Positions 1 through 7,087 of a stretch of DNA of 9,027 nucleotides are shown here, in pieces. The notes under the pieces are model-generated. The model saw nothing but the letters and a program-made list of their open reading frames with translations. It did no database searches and was not told the origin of the DNA. Position 1 is the stretch's first letter. Each line of letters opens with the position of its first letter. This stretch comes from Niastella sp. Lineage in GTDB: Bacteria; Bacteroidota; Bacteroidia; Chitinophagales; Chitinophagaceae. The DNA lies in the NCBI GenBank assembly GCA_021154515.1, contig JAJKIL010000459.1:1-9027 (forward strand), written 5' to 3'. The position numbers were made by a program, and so were the translations under genes.

Positions 1-1429
1 CAAAAACAAACAAGATTATTCACCCTTACCATCTTATGGCTTTTATGATTGGAACAACACCATTATTTACGACAGCAAAGCCGGCTTGTTTAAAATAAAC
101 AATTTCAACTCCGGCGACAAGTTAAACATGAACAACTCCCGGCTTTATCTTGATGCAATATGGAAAAACTTTACTATCGGCATAAACTGGCAATACCGGT
201 TAACCGATAAACTGAACATGAAAATAAATGCGGGAATATCTGACTACAAAGCAAATGTTTCCTATAAAAGCATTGGTCGCCAGCTTAAAAATGAAATTAC
301 AGAATCAACTGTGGCAGTGGATATGCATTGGGCCACCGCAAAAAGCTTTTACCTGGATTATGGGGTGTACGTGAAAGCCAGCAAACTTAAAATGAGCTCT
401 CTGACCCTAGATGATGCAGACAGCATGGAAAATAGCATTTCAATAAACAAACCTGCAAACAATATTGGCGCTTACCTTTCCGGCAATATCACGGTGAACC
501 ATCATCTTCAAATGAAACTGGGTGCAAATATGAATCGATATTCATCTAACAAATGTTTTTACAATATAGCACCATCGTTAAATATCATTTACAATAAATA
601 CAAACAAGGCATTCTCTTAAGTGTTAGCAGACAATTGCAGTTTTCACACCTCTATGTGCCCACAGGCATACAATTGCCTATAAACATCTGGTACCCGAGC
701 GTACAAAACGCTCCACCGGAAGATGCATGGCACCTTACAACAACATTTAGCAGCGTACTTGGCAGAAAAATAAAAGGCAGCATTTCTGTTTACTATATTT
801 TATTGGCAAGTCAAACTGAGTTTTTAGACAAGAACTATTTTTCTTCGCTTGATTTCAAAACCACTCAGGGGGCGGGATCATCACGCGGCATAGAGCTGAA
901 CTTATATTACAACAGTAAAACAGTACAGTTGGAGGGACATTATACTCTCGGCAAGTCTACCTGTCATTTTCCCGGCATTAATGGTGGCAAAAATTATTCG
1001 CTGCCTTACGATATCCGACACAAAGCAGATTTTTCACTGTTGTGGCAATTCAAACCGCGATGGTCATTTTCCCTGTCACAATTTATTCAAAGCGGCAGCA
1101 TTATTACAATGCCTACCGGTTTATATATCCATCAAAATGCAGACGTTAACCAGGGCGATGAGTTACAGCCTATTCCTGTTTATACAGAAAGAAACAATTA
1201 CAGAATGCCCCTGAACCATCGAATGGACATATCTGTAAAACACACGTTCAATCTAAAACATATCAACTGCTCATGGAACGCGGGGATCTACAATGTGTAC
1301 TCACACCAAAACCCTTATTTTGTTTATTTCGTAGCCGAAAAGAAGGAAAATGGCGATAAATACTTACAAGCGAAAACAAAATCGATCCTTCCACTGGTGC
1401 CATTTATTTCTATAAAAGCAGCATTCTAA
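1..1429 (+). CDS. TonB-dependent receptor, C-terminal part (5' end outside window)
   Basis: The reading frame is open from base 2, so the gene begins before the window; any start codon inside it (a TTG at 86, for example) would be artificial. About 475 residues are visible. They consist of alternating hydrophobic/polar strands rich in Tyr, Asn and Ser, as in a 22-strand outer-membrane barrel. The plug and any carboxypeptidase-like N-terminal domain are missing. Near the C-terminus is GIYNVYSHQNPYFVYF, typical of Bacteroidota receptors paired with DUF4249 lipoproteins, and the protein ends in Phe, the usual barrel-assembly signal. Its role would be energised import across the outer membrane; the substrate cannot be read from the sequence. 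The DUF4249 gene starts five bases after the stop, so the two are probably co-transcribed. Family assignment is firm, substrate unknown. Confidence 0.88.
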   Translation, partial: KNKQDYSPLPSYGFYDWNNTIIYDSKAGLFKINNFNSGDKLNMNNSRLYLDAIWKNFTIGINWQYRLTDKLNMKINAGISDYKANVSYKSIGRQLKNEITESTVAVDMHWATAKSFYLDYGVYVKASKLKMSSLTLDDADSMENSISINKPANNIGAYLSGNITVNHHLQMKLGANMNRYSSNKCFYNIAPSLNIIYNKYKQGILLSVSRQLQFSHLYVPTGIQLPINIWYPSVQNAPPEDAWHLTTTFSSVLGRKIKGSISVYYILLASQTEFLDKNYFSSLDFKTTQGAGSSRGIELNLYYNSKTVQLEGHYTLGKSTCHFPGINGGKNYSLPYDIRHKADFSLLWQFKPRWSFSLSQFIQSGSIITMPTGLYIHQNADVNQGDELQPIPVYTERNNYRMPLNHRMDISVKHTFNLKHINCSWNAGIYNVYSHQNPYFVYFVAEKKENGDKYLQAKTKSILPLVPFISIKAAF

Positions 1430-1434
1430 AAAAC

Positions 1435-2223
1435 ATGAAACGACTGGCCTTTTTAATATCAATGATCGCATTTATTGCACAAGGCTGTTCCAAAGCCGAC
1501 ATTAACGTGCAGATACCCGAAGGCCCCGCAAACATTGTAGTGGAAGGCTATATAACGCCTGGTTATCCCGCGGAACTTACACTAACCGAAAGCAATACGC
1601 TCAACGACGATCTGGTATTACTGGCAATTTGGAACGCCCAGGTTAAAATAAACACAGATACAGGCACAATGATTGCGCAAAACATTCTGTACAATAAAAG
1701 CGACCGGCGTATTGTTGTGAACTATAACTGCAGAGACACTGTAAGACAAGGCTCGCATTCATTCTTTAATTTGAACATTACTACCAAAGATGGGAGATCT
1801 GTGCAGGCGTCGACGAAAATTGTCAGCCCTGTAAAAATCGAAAAAGTTGAACTGAATGATGATAACATTGTTGTACATCACAACTTATCAACTGATACCT
1901 CCAGGTATTTTAAACTATCCGTTGACTGTTACAAAAACGGGGACCCGGTTCTTACCAAAAATTTATTGTATGATCAACACAACAACAATAGCACATCGTG
2001 CATGATGCCCCTACCCAAATACAAAACCAACGCTGATTCCATTGCGGTGACGCTGCTCCATATTCAGAAGGAGTATTTTGATTATTTAAATTCAGTCGAG
2101 AATGCAAACAGTGCCTTTTTCGATCCACTATTAAATCCTGAATCTATAAAGTCCAATATCAATGGCGGCATCGGAATTTTTACCTATTATACGTTGGATA
2201 AGTTTTCGATTAATTTAAGGTAA
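1435..2223 (+). CDS. DUF4249 domain-containing outer-membrane lipoprotein
   Basis: A 262-residue protein with a lipoprotein signal: a Lys/Arg start, a hydrophobic stretch to about residue 17, and the lipobox IAQGC with lipidated Cys18. The mature N-terminus reads NIVVEGYITPG at about residues 33-43, the hallmark of DUF4249, and the C-terminus SNINGGIGIF matches the conserved end of that family, so the protein appears complete although on the short side. DUF4249 proteins are generally encoded next to TonB-dependent receptors and are thought to act as surface or periplasmic partners of the barrel, by analogy with SusD-type lipoproteins; direct biochemistry is scarce. The ATG at 1435 follows the receptor stop by five bases, with no clear Shine-Dalgarno sequence, as is common in Bacteroidota. 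Family call is confident; ligand unknown. Confidence 0.88.
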   Translation: MKRLAFLISMIAFIAQGCSKADINVQIPEGPANIVVEGYITPGYPAELTLTESNTLNDDLVLLAIWNAQVKINTDTGTMIAQNILYNKSDRRIVVNYNCRDTVRQGSHSFFNLNITTKDGRSVQASTKIVSPVKIEKVELNDDNIVVHHNLSTDTSRYFKLSVDCYKNGDPVLTKNLLYDQHNNNSTSCMMPLPKYKTNADSIAVTLLHIQKEYFDYLNSVENANSAFFDPLLNPESIKSNINGGIGIFTYYTLDKFSINLR

Positions 2224-2349
2224 CAATAAGTTTCATCTTGCCCATTCCGCGCCTGCACACCACCTGGTATGCCACCAAAACTGCAACCTGGTTGAAGTGA
2301 CCGATAAAGACCTGGCGGCGCCGAAGAAAGGAAAAAATGACCGGTAACG
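2224..2349 (+). other. Spacer with a possible gene scrap
   Basis: Between the DUF4249 stop and the convergent clpP end there is a plus-strand frame open from 2222 to a TAA at 2345-2347, with no good start codon. It contains HHLVCHQNC followed by LVEVTDKDL, which looks protein-like, and the stretch is visibly richer in G+C than its flanks. The arrangement faintly recalls the metal-binding HHLxCxxC..VxEf segment of Fur-type regulators, but the second Cys is displaced and the frame stops soon after. An open frame of about 40 codons can occur by chance, and both other-strand frames are also open, so this is at best a decayed 3' fragment. Confidence 0.2.
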
Positions 2350-2360
2350 ATTACCGGTCA
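2338..2360 (-). terminator. Rho-independent terminator of the sigma/clpP operon
   Basis: A perfect 10-bp inverted repeat (TGACCGGTAA / TTACCGGTCA) encloses a 3-base loop. Read on the minus strand it is followed by six T residues (plus-strand A run at 2332-2337), so it fits an intrinsic terminator about 55 bases after the clpP stop. On the plus strand it is followed by A residues, so it should not work for the DUF4249 transcript. Confidence 0.75.
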
Positions 2361-2414
2361 AAAAATAAAAGACATTTTAAAAGATAGCGGTGAAGATGCA
2401 AAGAAATTTGAATA

Positions 2415-3119
2415 TCAGCTTTTGCTTTGAGTCCCCTCGCCTAACACTTCATCGATCATGCCAAATGTTTTGGCTTCGTGTGCCTTCATCCAGTGATCGC
2501 GGTCAGATGCTTCGTGCACTTTCTGATAATCCTGCCCGCTGTGTTTGGCAATAATCGAATACAATTCGTATTGCAATTTTTTGATCTCCTGCATAGTGAT
2601 CTCTATATCGGCGGCAACGCCCTGAATGCCACCCGAAGGTTGATGGATCATTACGCGGGCATGGCTCAGGGCGGCGCGTTTACCGGCGGCGCCGGCGCAT
2701 AACAATACAGCGCTCATAGATAAGGCCGTGCCCGTACAAATGGTGGCCACTTCGGGCGTAATGTATTGCATGGTATCATAAATGCCCAGGCCTGCATACA
2801 CGGACCCGCCGGGGGAATTAATGTATAACTGGATGTCGCGTTTGGCATCGGCTGATTGCAGGAATAACAGTTGCGCCTGAATGATATTGGCAATTTTATC
2901 GTCAACGGCATCGCCTAAAAAAATAATGCGGTCCATCATCAGGCGCGAGAATACATCCATCTGCGCCACGTTCAATTGCCGTTCTTCTGTAATATAGGGT
3001 GTCATGGCCATGGGCATAAAGCGGTTTTCTACCCGGGCAATAAAGCCATCCACATGCTGGCTGCCAATGCGATGATGGTGTACCGCATAGGCACGAAAAT
3101 CCTGTTGAATACTGGTCAT
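2415..3119 (-). CDS. clpP: ATP-dependent Clp protease proteolytic subunit (divergent ClpP paralogue)
   Basis: Serine protease of the ClpP family, which forms a two-ring tetradecamer and degrades proteins fed by a Clp ATPase. Numbering from the upstream ATG at 3161, the triad is Ser148 (in ALSMSA), His173 (MIHQP) and Asp222 (SDRDHW); the 25- and 49-residue spacings equal those of E. coli ClpP. ERQLNVAQMDVFSRLMMDRI and YINSPGGSVYAGLGIYDTM are typical Bacteroidota ClpP blocks. The nucleophile motif differs from the usual AASMGA/AASMAA (Leu before Ser, Ser at +2), and ALSHARV replaces ALPHSRV, pointing to a second, divergent copy. I chose the ATG at 3119 because its product starts like known family members (MTSIQQDFRAYAVHHH); the in-frame ATG at 3161, ten bases after the preceding stop, would add 14 residues and is also possible. 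No clpX is adjacent. Last gene of the sigma-factor operon. Confidence 0.93.
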   Translation of the reverse strand: MTSIQQDFRAYAVHHHRIGSQHVDGFIARVENRFMPMAMTPYITEERQLNVAQMDVFSRLMMDRIIFLGDAVDDKIANIIQAQLLFLQSADAKRDIQLYINSPGGSVYAGLGIYDTMQYITPEVATICTGTALSMSAVLLCAGAAGKRAALSHARVMIHQPSGGIQGVAADIEITMQEIKKLQYELYSIIAKHSGQDYQKVHEASDRDHWMKAHEAKTFGMIDEVLGEGTQSKS

Positions 3120-3171
3120 AGTATCAAGTTTGTTTTTGTAAAAAATGAGGCTTGGGAACATGCCCTACTGC

Positions 3172-3441
3172 CTATTGCCTGAAAAGTGCCATTATTTTCC
3201 TGCGAAAGGTTATATGCTCTATTTCATTGAACAGGTGCTGGTGTACCGATTCTATTTCGGCTTTTAACTGGCGGCGGCTGTACTGGCGAATGATGGCGTA
3301 GGTTTTTTGCTGCCACAAGAGTTGTTCGTGCAAGGCGGGTTGTAACAGCAACCGCGCTTCAAACAGGCGCTGGTCGGCCTCGCCGGCGTATTTTAAAAGA
3401 TAATCCTCTATCTGTTGTATGTTATGCAAGGAAGTCCTCAT
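3172..3441 (-). CDS. Small helical anti-sigma-like protein
   Basis: An 89-residue soluble protein with no signal peptide or membrane segment. It is almost entirely predicted helix, with many Gln, Glu, Arg and Leu residues. The start (IEDYLLKYAGEADQRLFEAR) resembles the N-terminal helical region of Bacteroidota anti-sigma factors, in which a 'YL.G....E...FE.RL..DP' pattern is common; the rest (about residues 40-75) could be an amphipathic or coiled helix. Its ATG lies inside the sigma-factor gene, overlapping its end by 20 bases, which suggests translational coupling and near-equal synthesis. By position and shape it may bind the sigma factor or deliver a substrate to ClpP, but this is inference; no catalytic motif is visible and I do not recognise a named family. 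Confidence 0.72.
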   Translation of the reverse strand: MRTSLHNIQQIEDYLLKYAGEADQRLFEARLLLQPALHEQLLWQQKTYAIIRQYSRRQLKAEIESVHQHLFNEIEHITFRRKIMALFRQ

Positions 3442-3967
3442 AGCTCAATGATTTTTCTTTTACAAGATCTCTCACTTTTTCAAGGCACTTGTATTTTTGA
3501 ACGGTGGCTGAGCGTTCGCTGCTGAAACTAAACAGCTTTGAAATTTTAGTCATCGGTAATTTATCATAATAAAAAGCCCTCAGCAATTCCATACAACGCT
3601 GGCCCGAGTGATGTAACAGGTTGAGCAGTTTATCAGATGCTGTAGTGCCGGGTTCTTCCATGGCTATACCGGTCAGCGAATCATCCAGCGTTATATGGTT
3701 GTAGTGTTCTTTATTTTTCTTTGCCCACAGGTGTTTGGCAATACCAAGAAGATAGGAACGTTCGCTATAGGTTAGTTCCACATTGGATGTAACCAGTTTT
3801 TCATAATAGATCACCAGCGCATCCTGAAAAATGTCTTTGGCTTCTTCGAATGAACCACCTTTGTCGCGCACATATTTGGCCACCAGCGGAAATGCCTGCT
3901 GGTACAGGTGCATAAAAAGCTCCTTCCTGTCTGCGGCCCTGTCTTCTATTATCAGCTCTTGCATCAT
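3422..3967 (-). CDS. Sigma-70 family (ECF-type) RNA polymerase sigma factor
   Basis: A 181-residue protein of the size expected for an ECF sigma factor, directing core RNA polymerase to a specific promoter set. Region 2 spans about residues 20-85 and includes FEEAKDIFQDALVIYYEKL, the usual 'DxxQDxxl' segment for core binding and -10 melting. Region 4 spans about 115-168, with LRAFYYDKLPMTKISKLF followed by a helix-turn-helix containing SERSATVQKYKCLEKVR. Both domains are present with a short linker and no extra C-terminal sensor domain. Two ATGs occur back to back (3967 and 3964). It is first in a three-gene minus-strand operon with a small helical protein and ClpP, suggesting that its activity is controlled by those partners. 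Target genes cannot be inferred here. Confidence 0.88.
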   Translation of the reverse strand: MMQELIIEDRAADRKELFMHLYQQAFPLVAKYVRDKGGSFEEAKDIFQDALVIYYEKLVTSNVELTYSERSYLLGIAKHLWAKKNKEHYNHITLDDSLTGIAMEEPGTTASDKLLNLLHHSGQRCMELLRAFYYDKLPMTKISKLFSFSSERSATVQKYKCLEKVRDLVKEKSLSYEDFLA

Positions 3968-3997
3968 AAACGAACGCTTTACTAATAAGTGGCGGTT

Positions 3998-4027
3998 TTA
4001 GCGTAAATATCACCCAGAATGTACAAA
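3998..4027 (-). promoter_or_regulatory. Possible Bacteroidota-type promoter of the sigma/clpP operon
   Basis: On the minus strand a TTTG (plus 4024-4027) is followed after 18 bases by TACGCTAA (plus 3998-4005), a partial match to the Bacteroidota -33 TTTG / -7 TAnnTTTG consensus. It lies about 30-60 bases before the sigma-factor ATG. The -7 box match is weak, and if the operon is autoregulated its promoter need not match this consensus. Confidence 0.25.
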
Positions 4028-4053
4028 TTTATTTTCACCGGGCATAAAATAAA

Positions 4054-4076
4054 ACACCGGTTGCTGCCAGGGGTGT
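4054..4076 (-). terminator. Probable terminator of the sugar-oxidoreductase operon
   Basis: Read on the minus strand, ACACC pairs with GGTGT, with an inner GG/CC pair and a CCT bulge, followed by TTTTATTTTA (plus 4044-4053). It sits about 60 bases after the lipoprotein stop and before the sigma-factor operon, where a terminator separating the two same-strand operons is expected. The stem is short and bulged, so the call is tentative. Confidence 0.4.
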
Positions 4077-4134
4077 GTTTACATTTTATGAACCTAAATG
4101 AATGGTTCTGATATTAAATACAAGTAATAGCTAT

Positions 4135-4875
4135 TCATTGTACAGGCATACTATCAATTCCCGGAATGGGCAGCTGATAGTAAACATAATAGTTCCTGTT
4201 ATTTATTTCGATTGCCTGTGTATTGCCTCGTCTGGCTAACAACGCTTTCATCTCATTGAAATATTTTTTGTCCAGATAGAAAACCGAGACCAATTCATCA
4301 ACTTTTTTTGACTGCTTCAGATCGGGCCAGTTAGCCGGCCATTTTAAAGACGGCGGTAAAGCATAATCATAATGCTGCGCATACACCGCCACTTTACCCG
4401 GGAACCAGGGACGGGCATTTTTATTCCTGTAATTAATAATAAAATCATGCAGCTTCAATAAAGCAGCAGGGGCGTTTACCCGCTCTTCCTGATTATTCAG
4501 ATCACCGTAATAAATAAAGCTTTTTGCAGAATCTCCGTTTACGGTAAGTACATACGATGGTTTTTCTACTATGGAAGTATCGCTGGCAGTTGATCCTCCT
4601 TTTTGCACTGAATCATTTATCACACAGTATGAGAGAATATCGTTTTTCTCCTTTTCGCCAATCTGCACTTCCTTATACTCCTTTTCTTGCCGGTACAAAA
4701 TAATTCCATTATCATATAAAACAAATAATGGCTTCGAAGATACCAGACCCCATGGATCGTAATGGTTATACCACATGACTGGTTTGCCGAATTTATCTCC
4801 ATTTTTGCTGGTACAGCCAACTAATAGCCAACTGAAAATAATTATGATTCTGTTTATACGCATATTTTTTAACAT
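4135..4875 (-). CDS. Unrecognised secreted lipoprotein
   Basis: A 246-residue protein that I cannot assign to a family. It begins with MLKNMRINR, a hydrophobic stretch (IIIIFSWLL) and a lipobox LLVGC with lipidated Cys21, so it should be anchored in the inner or outer membrane facing the periplasm or surface. A second in-frame ATG four codons on (4863) would give an equally good signal. The mature part is rich in Tyr, Trp, Lys and Asn, with a beta-looking first half (FVLYDNGIILYRQEKEY) and a proline/tryptophan-rich centre (ALPPSLKWPANWPDL); no catalytic motif is evident. It starts five bases after the TIM-barrel stop, so it is probably co-transcribed with the sugar genes. It may nevertheless be an unrelated passenger. 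Confidence 0.75.
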   Translation of the reverse strand: MLKNMRINRIIIIFSWLLVGCTSKNGDKFGKPVMWYNHYDPWGLVSSKPLFVLYDNGIILYRQEKEYKEVQIGEKEKNDILSYCVINDSVQKGGSTASDTSIVEKPSYVLTVNGDSAKSFIYYGDLNNQEERVNAPAALLKLHDFIINYRNKNARPWFPGKVAVYAQHYDYALPPSLKWPANWPDLKQSKKVDELVSVFYLDKKYFNEMKALLARRGNTQAIEINNRNYYVYYQLPIPGIDSMPVQ

Positions 4876-4880
4876 CGTGC

Positions 4881-5714
4881 CTATATCAAAGCCATTGTGC
4901 CCTTGAAAAAGCCCATTGATTCGGCAAGTCCCGGCAGGGGGTCTTGCATATCCTTTTCAAATTCAAAGCTGCACACCCCCTTGTAGTTCACCTGGCGTAA
5001 TGCCTTCATGAACCCTTCAAAATCAATAACCCCTCGTCCGATCTCTATCGTCTTTGCATCCCTCGTATTTCCTGTCACGTCTTTAATATGAAGATCAAAA
5101 AGCCGGTCCTTATAGGCTTTTACAGCACGGGCGGGGTTTACCCCAGCTCTGGTAGCATGACCAATGTCCAGGCAAAGGCCCATACGGGGATCTCTGTTTT
5201 TGATTCGATCATATACTTGCTGGGGACCAGGGTAAAGTTCATCTTCAGGACCGTGATTGTGGATGGCAAGACGGAGGTTCAGCAACTTTACTTTTGTTTC
5301 TGCGTAATCCAGCAGATCGTAGGTGGGTACGCCAACGATCATGTTCACCCCCACTTTCTTTGCATAGTCAAATGCCTGATCAACAGCTTCCCTGGTCTTC
5401 ATATAGATCACCCCCACGGTGTAGATGTTGATCCCGTTTTGTTGAAGCTGGCTTACCACTGAGCGGATCTTTTCATCACTGCTTGATAAAGGAAGATATA
5501 CGTCTTTCAGCGACAGATTGGAAACATCCAGCCGCTTCATCATTGTAATTGCAGACGCCATCTCAATTTTGGAAAAAGTATATCCCGCAATACCAAGGGA
5601 CAAATTGGGCTTTTTCTGCGCTGCTGAAGCAGCAATGCCTGCCAAAGGGACCTGCATGGCAGCAGTTGCAAGACCAAGCGAGGTCAGTTGAATAAAGTTT
5701 CTCCTTGATGACAT
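4881..5714 (-). CDS. Exported TIM-barrel sugar isomerase/epimerase family protein
   Basis: A 277-residue member of the xylose isomerase-like TIM-barrel superfamily (AP_endonuc_2 fold). It opens with a Tat-type signal, SSRRNFIQL with twin arginines 4-5 and a hydrophobic segment to about residue 30, so it should act in the periplasm. Barrel landmarks in order are LGIAGYTF (39-47), IVGVPTYD (126-133), LAIHNHGPEDE (149-159), LCLDIGHATRAG (180-191), LFDLHIKD (205-212) and CSFEFEKD (248-255). Likely metal ligands are among His154, Asp183, His186, His209 and Glu251/253. In Bacteroidota such proteins occur beside Gfo/Idh oxidoreductases and DUF1080 proteins in keto-sugar loci, where the exact reaction varies and annotation as 'isomerase/epimerase' is often only structural. 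It lies 23 bases after the oxidoreductase gene, in the same operon. Confidence 0.88.
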   Translation of the reverse strand: MSSRRNFIQLTSLGLATAAMQVPLAGIAASAAQKKPNLSLGIAGYTFSKIEMASAITMMKRLDVSNLSLKDVYLPLSSSDEKIRSVVSQLQQNGINIYTVGVIYMKTREAVDQAFDYAKKVGVNMIVGVPTYDLLDYAETKVKLLNLRLAIHNHGPEDELYPGPQQVYDRIKNRDPRMGLCLDIGHATRAGVNPARAVKAYKDRLFDLHIKDVTGNTRDAKTIEIGRGVIDFEGFMKALRQVNYKGVCSFEFEKDMQDPLPGLAESMGFFKGTMALI

Positions 5715-5737
5715 ATAGATAATTTTAGATTTACATC

Positions 5738-7087
5738 TTATACCTTCGGCTCCCAGCCAGGTTCATACTCGCGCCCCCATAATTTCATCGCCTCTTTATC
5801 ATCCAGAATATGACCATTTTGCTGGTCGATATGCAAGGTATGTCCCACCCGCTGCGCAATATTACCTAACTGTACCCACAATGTGCTTTTAAACCCCTTG
5901 GTAACATCTGCATGGACAGGCGTATTCTGTCTGATGGCGTTTAAAAAATTGTCAATATGTACCGCGTCGAGCCCTTCATTGGGGCTGGCGGTATTGCGGC
6001 CATCAACAACCGCATTTGATTTTATTTCTTTCAACACATTTCCTTTTTCATCAAAGATGGTGTAACCATCATGACCGGTGAGCATTACACCTTTGGTACC
6101 ATAAAACAATACCCCCCGGTCGGCATCCTGCACCTTGAATGGACTGCAGCTTCTTCCTTCCCACAAAACAGTTGCCTCCTTACATTGATAAGTAACGAGC
6201 TGCGTATCGGGCGTTTGCCAGTCATCGGTAAAGAAATAGCGACCACCGGTAGAGTTCACCGATAGCGGATAATCAAGTCCCAGCCCCCAACGCGCCACAT
6301 CAATTTCATGTGTACCATTATTTAAAGCTTCTCCTGTACCCCAATGCCAAAACCAATGCCAATTGTAATGGATCAGGTTGTCCTGGTATGGTTTGCGGGG
6401 AGCCGGGCCCTGCCAAAGGTCGTAATCCAGTCCGGGCATTACCGCCGTTTGTTTACCTATCCCAATGGATTTCCTGTTATTGGTATACCAGCATTTGACC
6501 ATATAGATCTTCCCAATAGCGCCTGCGTGCAACTGCTCAATACCTTCTGAAAGCAATTTCCAGGACCTTCTTTGCGTGCCCACCTGAAAGATTCGTTTAT
6601 ACTTTGCAGCTGCAGCAACAGCGAGTTCGCCTTCACGAGGATTGTGCGAAAGTGGTTTTTCACAATACACGTGCTTACCTGCAGCGCAGCTTAAGATGGA
6701 GGCAGGTGCATGCCAGTGGTCGGGCGTGGCAATATAAACAGCATCTACATTTTTCTCAAGCAACATCTTGCGGAAATCATTCTCGCCCTTGGGCGCCTGT
6801 TTTCCTGCTTTTACAACCGCATCGATCCCTTTCTGACGGGCCTTTTCTTCCACATCGCACATATACACCACATCGGTAAGTGGCTGTTTCGCAAAGATAG
6901 CCGCCATACCTGCTCCCCGGCCATTACAGCCAATCACTGCCATTTGAACCGTGTCATTAGCCCCGACAATTCTGCGATAACTTTTGGCTGTAAAGCTGCT
7001 GGTAAGATTCCCTGCAGTCACCGCTGCCGCAGTGCCTGCCATATTTTTTATAAACTTTCTACGGGATGATTTCATCTCTTTACGCAT
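5738..7087 (-). CDS. Tat-exported Gfo/Idh/MocA family oxidoreductase
   Basis: A 449-residue NAD(P)-dependent sugar oxidoreductase. Residues 1-35 form a Tat signal (SSRRKFIKNMAGTAAAVTAG), so the enzyme is probably exported already folded with its cofactor. The Rossmann fold carries VIGCNGRGAG (51-60) and an acidic residue after the second strand (YMCDVEE); ATPDHWHA (120-127) and the family's EKP motif (143-145, Lys144) follow. The C-terminal domain includes HWGTGEALNNGTHEIDVARW (248-267), with His260 and Asp263 placed as expected for substrate handling. In known Bacteroidota loci such enzymes oxidise sugars to 3-keto forms. The start at 7087 overlaps by one base (TAATG) the stop of a truncated DUF1080 gene; a second ATG at 7075 also precedes the Tat motif. 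First intact gene of the operon with the TIM-barrel protein. Confidence 0.92.
   Translation of the reverse strand: MRKEMKSSRRKFIKNMAGTAAAVTAGNLTSSFTAKSYRRIVGANDTVQMAVIGCNGRGAGMAAIFAKQPLTDVVYMCDVEEKARQKGIDAVVKAGKQAPKGENDFRKMLLEKNVDAVYIATPDHWHAPASILSCAAGKHVYCEKPLSHNPREGELAVAAAAKYKRIFQVGTQRRSWKLLSEGIEQLHAGAIGKIYMVKCWYTNNRKSIGIGKQTAVMPGLDYDLWQGPAPRKPYQDNLIHYNWHWFWHWGTGEALNNGTHEIDVARWGLGLDYPLSVNSTGGRYFFTDDWQTPDTQLVTYQCKEATVLWEGRSCSPFKVQDADRGVLFYGTKGVMLTGHDGYTIFDEKGNVLKEIKSNAVVDGRNTASPNEGLDAVHIDNFLNAIRQNTPVHADVTKGFKSTLWVQLGNIAQRVGHTLHIDQQNGHILDDKEAMKLWGREYEPGWEPKV

Noticed and set aside
86..88. TTG start for the receptor gene
   Set aside because: The same frame is open to the window edge, and a barrel fragment without a plug or signal peptide would not be functional; the true start is outside.
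3801..4013. 70-codon minus-strand frame overlapping the sigma-factor start
   Set aside because: Out of frame with the clear sigma region 2 coding and without recognisable features.
4091..4112. GAACC/GGTTC hairpin after the lipoprotein gene
   Set aside because: Short stem with no T tract; the bulged hairpin at 4054-4076 followed by a T-rich run is a better terminator candidate.
5088..5462. 124-codon plus-strand open frame
   Set aside because: Lies wholly antisense to conserved blocks of the TIM-barrel gene and has no domain of its own.
6710..7069. 119-codon plus-strand open frame
   Set aside because: Antisense to the well-supported oxidoreductase; its composition (Cys, His, Arg-rich) is that of a shadow frame and no family is recognisable.
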